From Betaproteobacteria bacterium (lineage in GTDB: Bacteria > Pseudomonadota > Gammaproteobacteria > Burkholderiales > Thiobacillaceae): a DNA stretch of 64,000 nt. The position numbers and the translations under genes are program-made. Below the pieces are notes generated by a model. It saw nothing but the letters and a program-made list of their open reading frames with translations. It was not told the origin of the DNA and made no database searches. Positions within the stretch are counted from its first letter, which is position 1; every line of letters starts with the position of its first letter. The DNA is taken from contig JACRNB010000015.1 in NCBI GenBank assembly GCA_016219425.1, forward strand, positions 124,001 through 188,000. Direction: 5' to 3'. Positions 42,252 to 54,827 of this stretch are shown here, piece after piece.

Positions 42252-42275
42252 ATAGTTGACCAAAACAATCGGGAT
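42252..42275 (+). promoter_or_regulatory. IscR type 1-like site / isc promoter
   Basis: ATAGTTGACCAAAACAATCG-GGAT resembles the Fe-S IscR (type 1) operator ATAsTTGACTAAawtAGTCGGGtAT and includes the -35-like TTGACC. It lies 45 bp upstream of iscR, as expected for autorepression. Confidence 0.7.
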
Positions 42276-42319
42276 TAGTAGAGTGCATTACCCCCCACAC
42301 AGAGAGAGCGAGGCACATC

Positions 42320-42811
42320 ATGCGTTTGACCACCAAAGGACGGTTCGCGGTAACGGCGATGATCGATCTGGGCATGCGCCAGCAGCGCGGCCCTGTCACC
42401 CTGGCGGGGATCAGTGACCGCCAGCGCATCTCTCTGTCGTATCTGGAGCAACTGTTTGGTCGCCTGCGCCGGCAGGGTATTGTCGACAGCGTGCGCGGTC
42501 CCGGCGGCGGCTACACCCTGGCCAAGCCCATGGAAGACATCTCCGTGGCCTCCATCATCCGCGCCGTGGACGAGCCCATCGACGCGACCCAGTGCGGCGG
42601 CCTGGGCAACTGCCACGACGAACGCGAGTGCATGACCCACGAATTGTGGACGGCCCTCAACGCCCGCATCTACGACTATCTGGAGTCGGTCAATCTGGCC
42701 GCTCTGGTCCAGACCCAACTGGACAAGAAGGCGGAAGAGATTGTCGATACGCGCAAGGATTCACGCCGCCAGGTGGGGTCTGCCGAACTCAAGTCGGCGA
42801 TGCTGGGCTGA
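42320..42811 (+). CDS. iscR: Fe-S cluster-responsive regulator IscR
   Basis: 163 residues, Rrf2 family. [17 protein letters not shown] and the winged helix ([37 protein letters not shown]) are intact, as are the three cysteines holding the [2Fe-2S] cluster ([16 protein letters not shown]). Holo-IscR should repress the operon from the site upstream. It opens iscRSUA-hscBA-fdx-iscX. Confidence 0.97.
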   Translation: MRLTTKGRFAVTAMIDLGMRQQRGPVTLAGISDRQRISLSYLEQLFGRLRRQGIVDSVRGPGGGYTLAKPMEDISVASIIRAVDEPIDATQCGGLGNCHDERECMTHELWTALNARIYDYLESVNLAALVQTQLDKKAEEIVDTRKDSRRQVGSAELKSAMLG

Positions 42812-42828
42812 AGTTTCAAGGAAACAAC

Positions 42829-44040
42829 ATGGTCAACACCCCCATTTATCTCGACTACTCCGCCACCACCCCGGTGGACCCGCGCGTGGCCGGGAAGATG
42901 ATCCCCTACCTCACGGAGCTGTTTGGCAACCCGGCCTCCCGTTCCCATCCCTTCGGCTGGGCGGCGGAAAAGGCCGTGGAAGAGGCGCGCGAACAGGTCG
43001 CCGCCCTGGTCAACGCCGACCCCAGGGAGATCGTCTGGACCTCGGGGGCGACCGAATCCAACAACCTGGCCATCAAGGGCGCGGCCCATTTCTATGCCGG
43101 CAAGGGCAAGCACCTGGTCACGGTGAAGACCGAGCACAAGGCCGTGCTGGACACCTGCCGCGAACTGGAGCGTCAGGGCTTTGAGGTCACCTACCTATCG
43201 CCCAGGCCGGACGGTCTGGTGGACCTGGCCGAGTTCGAGGCAGCCCTGCGCCCGGATACCCTCCTGGCCTCGGTGATGTACGTGAACAACGAGATCGGCG
43301 TGATCCAGGACATCCCCGCCATGGGGGACATCTGCCGCGCCAAGGGCGTGATGTTCCATGTGGACGCGGCCCAGGCCACCGGCAAGGTGGCCATCGACCT
43401 GGCCCGGCTCAAGGTCGATTTCATGTCCTTCTCCGCGCACAAGACCTATGGACCCAAGGGCGTGGGCGCCCTATATGTGCGGCGCAAGCCGCGCGCGCGC
43501 CTGGAGGCGCAGATGCACGGCGGCGGCCACGAGCGCGGCATGCGCTCCGGCACCCTGGCCACGCACCAGATCGTGGGCATGGGCGAGGCCTTCCGCATTG
43601 CGCGCGAGGAGATGGGGGCCGAGACCGAGCGCATCCGCCATCTGCGCGACAAGCTCTGGAAGGGCCTGCAAGACATCGAAGAGGTGCACCTCAACGGCGA
43701 CTTCGAACGTCGCATCGCCGGCAACCTCAACGTCAGCTTCAACTTTGTCGAGGGCGAGAGCCTGATCATGGCGATCAAGGATCTCGCGGTATCGAGCGGT
43801 TCCGCCTGCACCTCCGCCAGCCTGGAGCCGTCCTACGTGCTCAAGGCCCTGGGCCGCAACGACGAGCTGGCGCACAGTTCCATCCGATTCACCATTGGCC
43901 GCTTCACCACTGAAGAAGAGATCGACTACGCCATCGCCCTGCTGCACGAGAAGATCGGCAAGCTGCGCGAGATGTCTCCGCTCTGGGAGATGTTCAAGGA
44001 CGGCGTCGATCTCAACTCCGTGCAGTGGGCGGCGCATTGA
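42829..44040 (+). CDS. iscS: Cysteine desulfurase IscS
   Basis: 403 residues from [20 protein letters not shown], with AAGGAA upstream; the long track ORF begins in iscR. PLP enzyme signatures are visible: [23 protein letters not shown], the PLP lysine in [11 protein letters not shown], and the mobile active-site cysteine in [14 protein letters not shown] near residue 327. It releases sulfur from cysteine as persulfide for IscU and tRNA thiolation. Confidence 0.98.
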   Translation: MVNTPIYLDYSATTPVDPRVAGKMIPYLTELFGNPASRSHPFGWAAEKAVEEAREQVAALVNADPREIVWTSGATESNNLAIKGAAHFYAGKGKHLVTVKTEHKAVLDTCRELERQGFEVTYLSPRPDGLVDLAEFEAALRPDTLLASVMYVNNEIGVIQDIPAMGDICRAKGVMFHVDAAQATGKVAIDLARLKVDFMSFSAHKTYGPKGVGALYVRRKPRARLEAQMHGGGHERGMRSGTLATHQIVGMGEAFRIAREEMGAETERIRHLRDKLWKGLQDIEEVHLNGDFERRIAGNLNVSFNFVEGESLIMAIKDLAVSSGSACTSASLEPSYVLKALGRNDELAHSSIRFTIGRFTTEEEIDYAIALLHEKIGKLREMSPLWEMFKDGVDLNSVQWAAH

Positions 44041-44050
44041 GAGGTACTTC

Positions 44051-44479
44051 ATGAGCTACAGCACCCAAGTCCTGGAACACTACGAGAACCCCCGCAACGT
44101 GGGGGCGTTCGACAAGGCGGATGGCGGCGTCGGCACCGGCATGGTGGGCGCGCCCGCTTGCGGCGACGTGATGAAGCTGCAAATCAAGGTGAACGAGCAG
44201 GGCATCATCGAAGACGCCAAGTTCAAGACCTACGGCTGCGGCTCCGCCATCGCCTCCTCTTCCCTGGTGACCGAGTGGGTCAAGGGCAAGACCCTGGATC
44301 AGGCCATGGAGATCAAGAACACCGCCATCGCCGAAGAACTGGCCCTGCCGCCGGTGAAGATCCACTGCTCCATCCTGGCCGAAGACGCCATCAAGGCCGC
44401 CGTCGCCGACTACAAGCAGAAGCACGGGCTTGGCGGCGGCGAGGAATACAAGGCCTGCAACGCGAACAAGGGAGCATGA
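44051..44479 (+). CDS. iscU: Fe-S cluster scaffold IscU
   Basis: 142 residues. The three scaffold cysteines occur in [22 protein letters not shown] and KIHCSIL, and the LPPVK motif bound by HscA is intact. It accepts sulfur from IscS and builds the cluster. The tail [16 protein letters not shown] adds a further Cys beyond the usual end. The start follows iscS by 10 bp; the next gene's ATG overlaps the stop. Confidence 0.97.
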   Translation: MSYSTQVLEHYENPRNVGAFDKADGGVGTGMVGAPACGDVMKLQIKVNEQGIIEDAKFKTYGCGSAIASSSLVTEWVKGKTLDQAMEIKNTAIAEELALPPVKIHCSILAEDAIKAAVADYKQKHGLGGGEEYKACNANKGA

Positions 44480-44481
44480 GC

Positions 44482-44880
44482 ATGGGCGCCGATACCTGTG
44501 CCGTCCCCGAGGGCATGCCCACCGAACTACAGATGCGCGAGGCGGACGTTTCCGGCGCCTCCGTCACCATGACCGAGCGCGCCGCCAATCACGTCCGCAA
44601 CTTCCTCGCCAAACGCGGCAAGGGCTTGGGGATCAAGCTGGGGGTGCGCACCTCCGGCTGCTCCGGCATGGCCTACAAGCTGGAGTTCGTCGATGTGGCG
44701 GACCCGGAAGACCATACCTTCATCCACTTCGGCGTCACCCTCTACATCGACCCGAAAAGCCTGGCCTACCTCGACGGCACCGAGCTGGACTTCGCGCGCG
44801 AGGGCCTGAACGAAGGCTTCAAGTTCAACAACCCCAACGTCAAATCCCAATGCGGCTGCGGGGAGTCGTTCAACGTTTGA
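44482..44880 (+). CDS. iscA: A-type Fe-S assembly protein IscA (N-terminally extended)
   Basis: 132 residues from the ATG at 44482, which has GGGAG seven bases upstream; an ATG at 44476 overlaps the iscU stop. The core begins [20 protein letters not shown], about 25 residues in, then [15 protein letters not shown] and CGCGESFNV, giving the three conserved cysteines. The extension [24 protein letters not shown] is not part of classical ~107-residue IscA and includes an extra Cys. An internal start at MTERAANHV would give the normal size but lacks a good Shine-Dalgarno. Confidence 0.92.
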   Translation: MGADTCAVPEGMPTELQMREADVSGASVTMTERAANHVRNFLAKRGKGLGIKLGVRTSGCSGMAYKLEFVDVADPEDHTFIHFGVTLYIDPKSLAYLDGTELDFAREGLNEGFKFNNPNVKSQCGCGESFNV

Positions 44881-44894
44881 TCCCGGACGGAGCT

Positions 44895-44971
44895 GTAGCC
44901 CGGATGTAGCGCAGCGAAATCCGGGGCGCGCGGCGTCCAACCTGGATTCCGCTACGCTGTATCCAGGCTAC
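44895..44971. repeat. REP-like inverted pair, family D, between iscA and hscB
   Basis: GTAGCCCGGATGTAGCGCAG...CCGGG faces CCTGGATTCCGCTACGC...CCAGGCTAC, an imperfect inverted repeat inside the isc operon. No T-run is present. Confidence 0.85.
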
Positions 44972-44982
44972 GAGCATCCTCC

Positions 44983-45498
44983 ATGCAAACCCACTTCGAT
45001 CTGTTCCATCTCCCCGCCGCCTTCGACCTGGACGTCGATCGTCTGGAAGCGGCCTACAAGGAGGTGCAGGGCCAGGTGCACCCGGACAGGTTCGCCCACG
45101 CCGGGGATGCAGAGCAGCGCCAGGCGGCGCAATGGGCTACCCGCGCCAACGAGGCCTATCAAACCCTGAAGTCCCCCTTCAATCGCGCCTGCTACCTGCT
45201 GGAGCTGCGCGGCGTTCACGCCCTGGATGCTAGGAACACCGCCATGCCGCCCGTCTTCCTGATGCAGCAGATGGAGGCCCGCGAGACCCTGGCGGAGGTC
45301 GCCGCCGGCGCGGATCTGGACGCCCTGGAGCGCCTGGAGCGCGACGCCAAGACCCAGGCCGCAGCGCTCATGCAGGAAATCGCCGGTCTGTTCCAGACCC
45401 ACGGCAACGATGCCGCCCTGGTGGAAGCTCTGCGAAAATACCGCTTCCTCGACAAGTTCCTCGCCGACATCGGCGCGGCCTACGACACGATTGGCTGA
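44983..45498 (+). CDS. hscB: Fe-S assembly co-chaperone HscB
   Basis: 171 residues. J domain with HFDLFHLPAAFDLDVDRLEAAYKEVQGQVHPDRF (HPD intact) and the C-terminal three-helix HscB domain (FLMQQMEARETLAEV). It delivers IscU to HscA. It is flanked by two different repeat families, D before and B after. Confidence 0.96.
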   Translation: MQTHFDLFHLPAAFDLDVDRLEAAYKEVQGQVHPDRFAHAGDAEQRQAAQWATRANEAYQTLKSPFNRACYLLELRGVHALDARNTAMPPVFLMQQMEARETLAEVAAGADLDALERLERDAKTQAAALMQEIAGLFQTHGNDAALVEALRKYRFLDKFLADIGAAYDTIG

Positions 45499-45517
45499 TG
45501 CGCGCATGAAACCTGTT

Positions 45518-45595
45518 GTAGGGGCCCGGCTGTGCCGGGCGATCCCCATCCGACCTACCCACTGCCCTGATCGCCCGGCACAGCCGGGCTCCTAC
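45518..45595. repeat. REP-like inverted pair, family B, between hscB and hscA
   Basis: GTAGGGGCCCGGCTGTGCCG...CGGCACAGCCGGGCTCCTAC with about 35 bp between arms; one arm has GGGG instead of GGAG. Confidence 0.92.
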
Positions 45596-45619
45596 CGGGT
45601 GGTTTGACGCTGACTGCCC

Positions 45620-47488
<1,869 letters not shown>

Positions 47489-47492
47489 CGCC

Positions 47493-47831
47493 ATGCCGCA
47501 ACTGATCGTCCTCCCCCATGTGGATTTGTGCCCCGACGGCGCCGTGCTCGACGCCCAGAAAGGCGTGTCGATCTGCGACACCCTGCTGGAGAACGGCATC
47601 GACATCGAGCATGCCTGCGAGAAGTCCTGCGCCTGCACCACCTGTCACGTCATCCTCCGCGAGGGCTTCGACACCCTGTCCGAGGCCACCGAGCTGGAAG
47701 AAGACCTGCTGGACAAGGCCTGGGGCCTGGAACCCACCTCCCGCCTGTCCTGCCAGGCCCTCATGGGCAGCCAGGACGTGGTGCTGGAGATCCCGAAATA
47801 CACCATCAACATGGTGAAGGAGGGCCACTGA
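47493..47831 (+). CDS. fdx: Isc-type [2Fe-2S] ferredoxin
   Basis: 112 residues from MPQLIVLPHVDLCPDGAVLD. The cluster cysteines are in ACEKSCACTTCHVILREG and in SRLSCQAL near the end, the adrenodoxin-type C-x5-C-x2-C...C set. It donates electrons to cluster assembly. The start lies 4 bp after hscA; its stop abuts the iscX ATG. Confidence 0.96.
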   Translation: MPQLIVLPHVDLCPDGAVLDAQKGVSICDTLLENGIDIEHACEKSCACTTCHVILREGFDTLSEATELEEDLLDKAWGLEPTSRLSCQALMGSQDVVLEIPKYTINMVKEGH

Positions 47832-48026
47832 ATGAAATGGATCGACACCCTGGACATCGCCATCGCCCTGGCGGAACACCACCCCGAGATCGACCCCCGC
47901 GCCATTCGTTTCACCGACCTGCACCGCTGGGTCATGGCCCTGCCGGGGTTTGACGACGACGCCAACCGTTCCGGCGAGAAGATCCTGGAAGCCATTCAGT
48001 CCGCCTGGATCGAAGAGCTGGACTGA
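47832..48026 (+). CDS. iscX: Fe-S assembly protein IscX
   Basis: 64 residues, the family length. MKWIDTLDIAIALAEHHPEIDPRAIRFTDLHRWVMALPGFDDD is the YfhJ/IscX pattern: an acidic small protein that binds IscS and iron and modulates desulfurase activity. It is the last gene of the operon, with a 37-bp gap to the CHAT gene. Confidence 0.96.
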   Translation: MKWIDTLDIAIALAEHHPEIDPRAIRFTDLHRWVMALPGFDDDANRSGEKILEAIQSAWIEELD

Positions 48027-48063
48027 GCCGGCCCGCACCTCATGTCCCCACTAGAATAAGGAC

Positions 48064-49995
48064 ATGGGCTTGCATCACATATCGGGTCGAGGTGGCCCAT
48101 TCTCCGGGGGGCGTTTGCGCGCGCGGGTGGCGCTTGCACTGGCGCTGGCCTGTTCGGGTCTTCCCGCCGTCGCCCAGACGGTCACCCCGGACCTTTCCCT
48201 TTCCCTTCAGTCCCTGCATCAGCAGGCGGCGTCCCTGTATGGCCGGGAAACCGCACGCACCATAGAGGTTCTCAGGGATCTGGCGAATCGCGTGGAACAG
48301 GCGCGGGCCAGTGTCGGCCCGGTGGATGACGATGGTCGCCAGTTGCTGGCGCGCTGGTCGCCGGATTACAAATTCCTGGCGCGCATGTTGGTGGAGCAGA
48401 AACGCCCCGACGAGGCCTGGCGCTACGTCGAACTGGCCAAGGGGCGCGCCCTCATGGATCGGGTCCATATCCGGGAGGCGGAAGAATCGCCCCAGCTACC
48501 CCTGGAGGCCCGGCGCGCCCTCAGCGCCGCCGGGGACCGACTGGCCAAGGCCGATGTGCGTCTCTCGGTGCAGGCCGCAGACCCTGCCAATTCGACCCAG
48601 GCCGCGCAGGAGCGCAAGCAGTTGATGGCGGAGTTGTCCACCCAGTTGCAAGAGTTGGCCCGGCGTTTCCCCGTGGCCAGCGCCCTGATGCAACCGGCCC
48701 TGCCGGATCAGGAGGCCCTGCGTCAGGCGTTGCCGGAAGACGCCATCTATCTGTCCCTGGCGTACGAGCCGAATCTCATGCTCCTGTTCGCCACCACGCG
48801 GGAGGGGACACTGGCCGGCTATCTGTCCGCAGGCGAGCACTGGGAGCACTCCACCATTGCCCTGCACAAGGCCATCTCCCACCGGGAGGGCGTCAAGGGG
48901 CTGAAGGCGGAGGGAACCTACATCATTCCCGCCGCCCAGGGGTTCCGCATCAGCATGGCGGAGGAGGATGAGGCCAACGCGATCACCCGCCTGGAGCCCA
49001 TCGCCGACTGGTTTGGAGAGCAGTTGTTGCGGCCTTTGCTGGAGCGTTTTCCCGGCAAGCGCCGACTCATCATCTCCCCGGACGGCCCCCTGCACTTCCT
49101 GCCGTTCGAAGTCATGCGCGTGAAGGGGCGCTGGCTGGTGGAAACCTTCGATGTCTCGTATGCCGCTTCCGCCGCCTCGCTGTTGCTATCCAGGGAGCGC
49201 CTGCTGCGTTATGGCCGCCAGCGTGAACGCCTGCCCCTGCTCGCCATGGGGGGCGGAAGCTATCAGCCCATCAAGCAGATATCCCGCAGCCTGGCGGTGG
49301 ATGAGCGTCTGAGTCAGGTCAGCGGGGAGGCGCGCCAGGTGGTCACGCAGAACGGGCGCATCTTCCTCAAACCGGGGGGCGGAGTCGGGGTGGAACAGGC
49401 CTATTCCAACTACAAGGGCAATTTCAGCGATCTGCCCGCGAGCGAGCAGGAGGTGCGGGAGGTGGCCTCGCTGTTTCCCCGCTCCCACGTCCTCCTGGGC
49501 AAAAAGGCCACGGAGCAGAGCCTGGTGGACCTGGAGATGTCGGGCGATCTGGCGCGATATCGTTATCTGGTGATGTCCGCCCACGGCGTTGTGCATCCGA
49601 CGGACCCCTGGCTTTCCGCCATCGTTCTGACCCAGACCGGTCCCAGCGGGCAGGAAGACGGGTTCGTCACGGCGGGGGAATGGCAGCGCTTCCACCTGCG
49701 CAGCGACCTGACCGTGCTCGCCTCCTGCGAAAGCGGGGTGGGCCGGGTGCAGCGCGGCGAGGGAGTGCTGGGATTGACCTATGCCCTGACCCTGGCCGGT
49801 TCCGCCAACGTGGCGCATACCCTGTGGACGGTGGATGACCGCGCCACGGCGGACTTCGTCATCGACTTCTTCCGCCGGCTGGCGTCCGGCGCTTCACAGG
49901 TGTCAGCCATGGCCCAGGCCAAACGCGACGCCCTGGCCAAGCATGGTGCGGAGAAGGCCTACTTCTGGGCGCCGCTGGTGTTGTACGGCTGGTAG
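48064..49995 (+). CDS. Exported CHAT-domain protein (caspase-like peptidase)
   Basis: 643 residues. N-terminus MGLHHISGRGGPFSGGRLRARVALALALACSGLPAVAQT looks like a signal peptide with a long n-region. Residues ~45-220 are helical with a TPR-like remnant (KRPDEAWRYVELAKGRALMDRV). The C-terminal half is a CHAT domain: LIISPDGPLHFLPFEVM, the catalytic His in VMSAHGVV near 505 and the catalytic Cys in LASCESGVG near 555, ending YFWAPLVLYGW. It lacks the extended TPR arrays usual in CHAT proteins. The substrate is unknown. Its relation to the isc genes upstream is probably only positional. Confidence 0.9.
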   Translation: MGLHHISGRGGPFSGGRLRARVALALALACSGLPAVAQTVTPDLSLSLQSLHQQAASLYGRETARTIEVLRDLANRVEQARASVGPVDDDGRQLLARWSPDYKFLARMLVEQKRPDEAWRYVELAKGRALMDRVHIREAEESPQLPLEARRALSAAGDRLAKADVRLSVQAADPANSTQAAQERKQLMAELSTQLQELARRFPVASALMQPALPDQEALRQALPEDAIYLSLAYEPNLMLLFATTREGTLAGYLSAGEHWEHSTIALHKAISHREGVKGLKAEGTYIIPAAQGFRISMAEEDEANAITRLEPIADWFGEQLLRPLLERFPGKRRLIISPDGPLHFLPFEVMRVKGRWLVETFDVSYAASAASLLLSRERLLRYGRQRERLPLLAMGGGSYQPIKQISRSLAVDERLSQVSGEARQVVTQNGRIFLKPGGGVGVEQAYSNYKGNFSDLPASEQEVREVASLFPRSHVLLGKKATEQSLVDLEMSGDLARYRYLVMSAHGVVHPTDPWLSAIVLTQTGPSGQEDGFVTAGEWQRFHLRSDLTVLASCESGVGRVQRGEGVLGLTYALTLAGSANVAHTLWTVDDRATADFVIDFFRRLASGASQVSAMAQAKRDALAKHGAEKAYFWAPLVLYGW

Positions 49996-50005
49996 GAAAC
50001 CCGGA

Positions 50006-50743
50006 TCAGCCTTTGTGGCCGATGTGCAGCGCCACTACCCCGGCGGTCAGGTTGTGATAGTCCACGCGGGTGAAGCCCACGGACTCCATCATCCCCTTCA
50101 GGGTTTCCTGGTCCGGGTGCATGCGGATGGATTCGGCCAGATAACGGTAGCTTTCGGCATCCTGCGCCACCAGTTGGCCCATGCGCGGCAGCAATTGGAA
50201 GGAATACAGGTCATACAGCGGGGCCAGCGGTTTCCATACCTTGGAAAACTCCAGCACCATGAGCTTGCCGCCCGGCTTCAGCACCCGGCGCATCTCCGCC
50301 AGGGCCAGATCCTTGTGGGTCATGTTGCGCAGGCCGAAGGCCACGGTGACGAGATCGAAATAGTCGGACGGGAAGGGCAGTTTTTCCGCATCGCATTGCG
50401 CCACCGGCAGCATCAGCCCCTGATCCAGCATGCGGTCGCGCCCCACCCCCAGCATGGAACCGTTGATGTCGGTGAGCCAGACCTCGCCGGTTGGCCCGAC
50501 CTCCTTCGACAACAGCCTGGCGATATCGCCGGTGCCCCCGGCGATGTCCAGCACCTTCGCGCCGGGACGCAGGCGCGCCAGCAGCGAGAGGTAGCGCTTC
50601 CAGATGCGGTGCACGCCCGCCGACATCAGGTCATTCATACCGTCGTAGCGCTGGGCGACGGAATGGAACACCTCCGCAACCTTGTGGGCCTTTTCTTCCT
50701 CGGCCACCTGCCGGAAGCCGAAGTGGGTCTGCTTGTCGCTCAT
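50006..50743 (-). CDS. ubiE: Demethylmenaquinone/2-methoxy-6-polyprenyl-benzoquinol methyltransferase
   Basis: 245 residues. Starts with [35 protein letters not shown], then SAM-binding [14 protein letters not shown], and [25 protein letters not shown]: standard UbiE. It C-methylates the ubiquinone ring (and menaquinone if made). It converges with the CHAT gene, 10 bp apart, and follows yggX. Confidence 0.97.
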   Translation of the reverse strand: MSDKQTHFGFRQVAEEEKAHKVAEVFHSVAQRYDGMNDLMSAGVHRIWKRYLSLLARLRPGAKVLDIAGGTGDIARLLSKEVGPTGEVWLTDINGSMLGVGRDRMLDQGLMLPVAQCDAEKLPFPSDYFDLVTVAFGLRNMTHKDLALAEMRRVLKPGGKLMVLEFSKVWKPLAPLYDLYSFQLLPRMGQLVAQDAESYRYLAESIRMHPDQETLKGMMESVGFTRVDYHNLTAGVVALHIGHKG

Positions 50744-50826
50744 GTCAGTTCCGCCCGACCGTTCCGAAGGGACTGACCTCCCCCTCGGGGGGAAACGAGC
50801 ATAGCGAGTAAGGGGGCTGTTTCATG

Positions 50827-51093
50827 TCAGTGGGGCCGGAAGCCTTCCGGCGCGCCAACGCCATCGCCGAAGAAGTATTTCTCGGCCTGTTCCATCAGGT
50901 ACTTGCGGTGCTGGGTATCGGCCAGATTGAGGCGGTTCTCGTTGATGATCATGGTCTGGAGGCGAATCCAGCCGCCCCAGGCCTCCTTGGAGATGGACTC
51001 GAACACGCGCCGGCCCAGTTCGCCGGGCAAGGGGGGGAAGTCCAGACCTTCGGCCTCGCGACCGAGTTTTACGCAATTGACTCTGCGCGCCAT
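50827..51093 (-). CDS. yggX: Oxidative damage protection protein YggX (probable Fe(2+)-trafficking)
   Basis: 88 residues from [57 protein letters not shown], ending AEKYFFGDG, the entire YggX pattern including the conserved Cys7. Linked to labile-iron and Fe-S protection. It lies in the trmL-TPR-yggX-ubiE minus run. The ORF reaching 51300 is a shadow extension. Confidence 0.94.
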   Translation of the reverse strand: MARRVNCVKLGREAEGLDFPPLPGELGRRVFESISKEAWGGWIRLQTMIINENRLNLADTQHRKYLMEQAEKYFFGDGVGAPEGFRPH

Positions 51094-51152
51094 GTGCAAC
51101 TCCTGATGAATACGGGGGGATGGCCGGATGGTAGCCGAAGGGGGGTGGGGCG

Positions 51153-51479
51153 TCAGCCGCCCGCCTGTTGTTTTTCCAGGCGTCTGGCAAATACCTTCAT
51201 CTCCTTCGCCGCCTGGATATCGCCCTTGCCCTCGGCGGCGGCGATGCCCTGGCGATAGGTCTCCAGGGCCGCCTCGTTCCGTCCCGTTTCGGCCAGACAC
51301 CTGCCCAGCAGCTTCCAGGCGGCGGAATAACGCGGGTCTTGCTGCACGGCGGCGCGCAGGTGGGCGATGGCCTCCTCCAGACGCTCCGCCTTGTGCAGCT
51401 CGTTGCCGAGGGAATAACGCAGCAGGGCGCTGTCGCGGCCCTGTGCAAGCATCTTTTCAAAGGTTTCCAGGGGGCTCAT
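51153..51479 (-). CDS. Small TPR-repeat protein
   Basis: 108 residues with roughly two and a half tetratricopeptide repeats: [60 protein letters not shown]. No signal peptide or other domain. A protein-interaction adapter of unknown partner. Its ATG overlaps the trmL stop (ATGA), suggesting translational coupling. Confidence 0.85.
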   Translation of the reverse strand: MSPLETFEKMLAQGRDSALLRYSLGNELHKAERLEEAIAHLRAAVQQDPRYSAAWKLLGRCLAETGRNEAALETYRQGIAAAEGKGDIQAAKEMKVFARRLEKQQAGG

Positions 51480-51976
51480 GGCAGACCAGCTTGGGGTGGG
51501 TCTGCGCTTTGCAAGGCCGCCCCGGCAAAGCCGTTTTGACGCCAGGCCTCAAACACCGCCACAGCCACCGTGTTGGACAGGTTGAGGCTGCGGCTGGTGG
51601 GCAGCATGGGCAGGCGCAGACGTTGCCCGGAAGGAATCTGCTCCAGGATGTCCGCGGGCAACCCGCGAGTTTCCGGGCCGAACAGGAACACATCGCCGGG
51701 CAGAAAGCGGAGGTCGGTATGGCAATGCGCACCCCGCGTACTGAAGGCGAAGCGGCGTCCTGCGGGCAGCGCGGCGCACAACGCCTGCCAGTCCTCATGC
51801 ACCCGGACCTCGGCGTACTCGTGGTAGTCCAGTCCCGCCCGGCGCAACTGCTTGTCTTCCAGCGAGAAGCCCAGGGGTTTCACCAGATGCAGGCGGCAGC
51901 CGGTGTTGGCGGCCAGTCGGATGACGTTGCCGGTATTGGGCGGAATTTCCGGCTGGAACAGCACGATATGGAACAT
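51476..51976 (-). CDS. trmL: tRNA (cytidine(34)-2'-O)-methyltransferase
   Basis: 166 residues, SPOUT superfamily. MFHIVLFQPEIPPNTGNVIRLAANTGCRLHLVKPLGF opens it; the trefoil-knot SAM site is seen as LFGPETRGLP and LPMLPTSRSLNLSNTVAVAVFE. It methylates the wobble base of certain leucine tRNAs. It is the first gene of the minus run and diverges from the ATPase gene with 82 bp between. Confidence 0.95.
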   Translation of the reverse strand: MFHIVLFQPEIPPNTGNVIRLAANTGCRLHLVKPLGFSLEDKQLRRAGLDYHEYAEVRVHEDWQALCAALPAGRRFAFSTRGAHCHTDLRFLPGDVFLFGPETRGLPADILEQIPSGQRLRLPMLPTSRSLNLSNTVAVAVFEAWRQNGFAGAALQSADPPQAGLP

Positions 51977-52058
51977 GGTGACGGCAAAACCCTTACGGCA
52001 TGGTGCTTGGGACGATATCAGGGTAACTTACGCGCCACTTTTGATGTCGGAGGAGAAC

Positions 52059-53759
<1,701 letters not shown>

Positions 53760-53760
53760 C

Positions 53761-53870
53761 CGGCTCGCAACGCTTGATCCAGCAAACGTTGCAGGCTGCC
53801 AACGGATTCATACCCCGCTGCATGGCCTGCATCGGCTCGCAACGCCCGATCCAGCAAACGTTGCGAGCCG
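53761..53870. repeat. REP-like repeat, family E, two direct copies
   Basis: GGCTCGCAACG-(CC/TT)GATCCAGCAAA-CGTTGC occurs at 53762-53792 and 53834-53870. The second copy is a perfect inverted repeat with 11-bp arms (GGCTCGCAACG/CGTTGCGAGCC); the first has a degenerate right arm. They begin two bases after the ATPase stop. Confidence 0.88.
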
Positions 53871-53873
53871 CCC

Positions 53874-53931
53874 GTAGGTGCGAATTCATTCGCACAACCA
53901 AAGCGTCAAGTGCGAATGAATTCGCACCTAC
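53874..53931. repeat. REP-like inverted pair, family A
   Basis: GTAGGTGCGAATTCATTCGC (53874) faces GTGCGAATGAATTCGCAC plus CTAC (to 53931), 14 bp apart. Same unit as at 21523 and 30460. Confidence 0.93.
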
Positions 53932-53955
53932 GGGCATCTCATCCGCGGTTTCCAG

Positions 53956-53989
53956 AATAAAAAACCCCGCCGCGGCGGGGTTTTTTATT
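53956..53989. terminator. Bidirectional Rho-independent terminator
   Basis: A perfect 34-bp palindrome: AATAAAAAACCCCGCCG and its complement. It gives a GC stem with A6 before and T6 after, working on either strand between the convergent ATPase and PEP-CTERM genes. Confidence 0.95.
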
Positions 53990-54002
53990 GGGCGGCGGGG
54001 CG

Positions 54003-54827
54003 TTACGCCTTGCGCTGCCTTCTGGCCAGGCCCAGCAGCCCGAGCCCGAGAGCAAACAACGCAGGAACCGCAGGTTCCGCAACATGGACGGCTGCGCCCA
54101 GATTGAACTCTGCACCCAGGGTGTAGCCGGAGATGCCGGGCAGGGAGGTGGTGGAAAGCAGGGCGCCGTTGGCGCCGTACTGATACATCTGATGCGAGGA
54201 ATAGTTGATGGTCCAGAAGGTCTGGTCCGCCGGGTCGAAGGCCAGCGCATAGCCGAGCGAGGCGTTCGGGCTCAGGGTGACGCGGCTGATGAAGGTTCCG
54301 CCCAGGCTCCACTGCTCCATGGCCGTGCCAGAGCCCACGGTATTGAGCACCCAAAGGGTGTTGTGCACGGTGTCATAGGTGATGCCGGAACTGCGGATCT
54401 GCGGCGTGAACAGGACGCTGCGGTTGGCCCAGTTGCGGTCATAGCGATGCACTGCATAGCCGCTGCCGTTGTGATCCAGGGTGTAGTTGTAACTGCCGTC
54501 GGTAGTGCCGTCGTAGTAGTTGCTGATGCCGCTGGGCGTGGTGTAGGCGTTGGCGGCGATCAGGTTGCCCGCCAAGTCATACTGGCTGCCTTTGTTGCTG
54601 TAGCCGCTATCTCCGAAGGTGCGCACGTCGCCATAAACGGCGATGGCGGATTCGTTCCCGTTCGGGTTATTGAACGAGGTCACCGTGTTGCCCTGCACGA
54701 TGTAGGTTCGACTCCCCGAGTTGAAGTCAGTGGTGAGATACAACTGACTCACCGGCCCGGCGAATGCCGACATGGACAGGCAGGAAAAGGCGCAGAACAG
54801 AGCCTTGTTCAGGAGCGACGGGGTCAT
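54003..54827 (-). CDS. PEP-CTERM protein, second in the window
   Basis: 274 residues from MTPSLLNKALFCAFSCLSMSAFAGPVS (signal peptide). The body has repeats of beta-rich Gly/Asn/Tyr-rich sequence and a possible beta-propeller-like pattern (GITYDTVHNTLWVLNTVGSG, ALAFDPADQTFWTINYSSHQMYQYG). It ends EPAVPALFALGLGLLGLARRQRKA: an AEP variant of the PEP motif, a hydrophobic segment and a basic tail. Surface or matrix role is likely; substrate unknown. Confidence 0.87.
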   Translation of the reverse strand: MTPSLLNKALFCAFSCLSMSAFAGPVSQLYLTTDFNSGSRTYIVQGNTVTSFNNPNGNESAIAVYGDVRTFGDSGYSNKGSQYDLAGNLIAANAYTTPSGISNYYDGTTDGSYNYTLDHNGSGYAVHRYDRNWANRSVLFTPQIRSSGITYDTVHNTLWVLNTVGSGTAMEQWSLGGTFISRVTLSPNASLGYALAFDPADQTFWTINYSSHQMYQYGANGALLSTTSLPGISGYTLGAEFNLGAAVHVAEPAVPALFALGLGLLGLARRQRKA

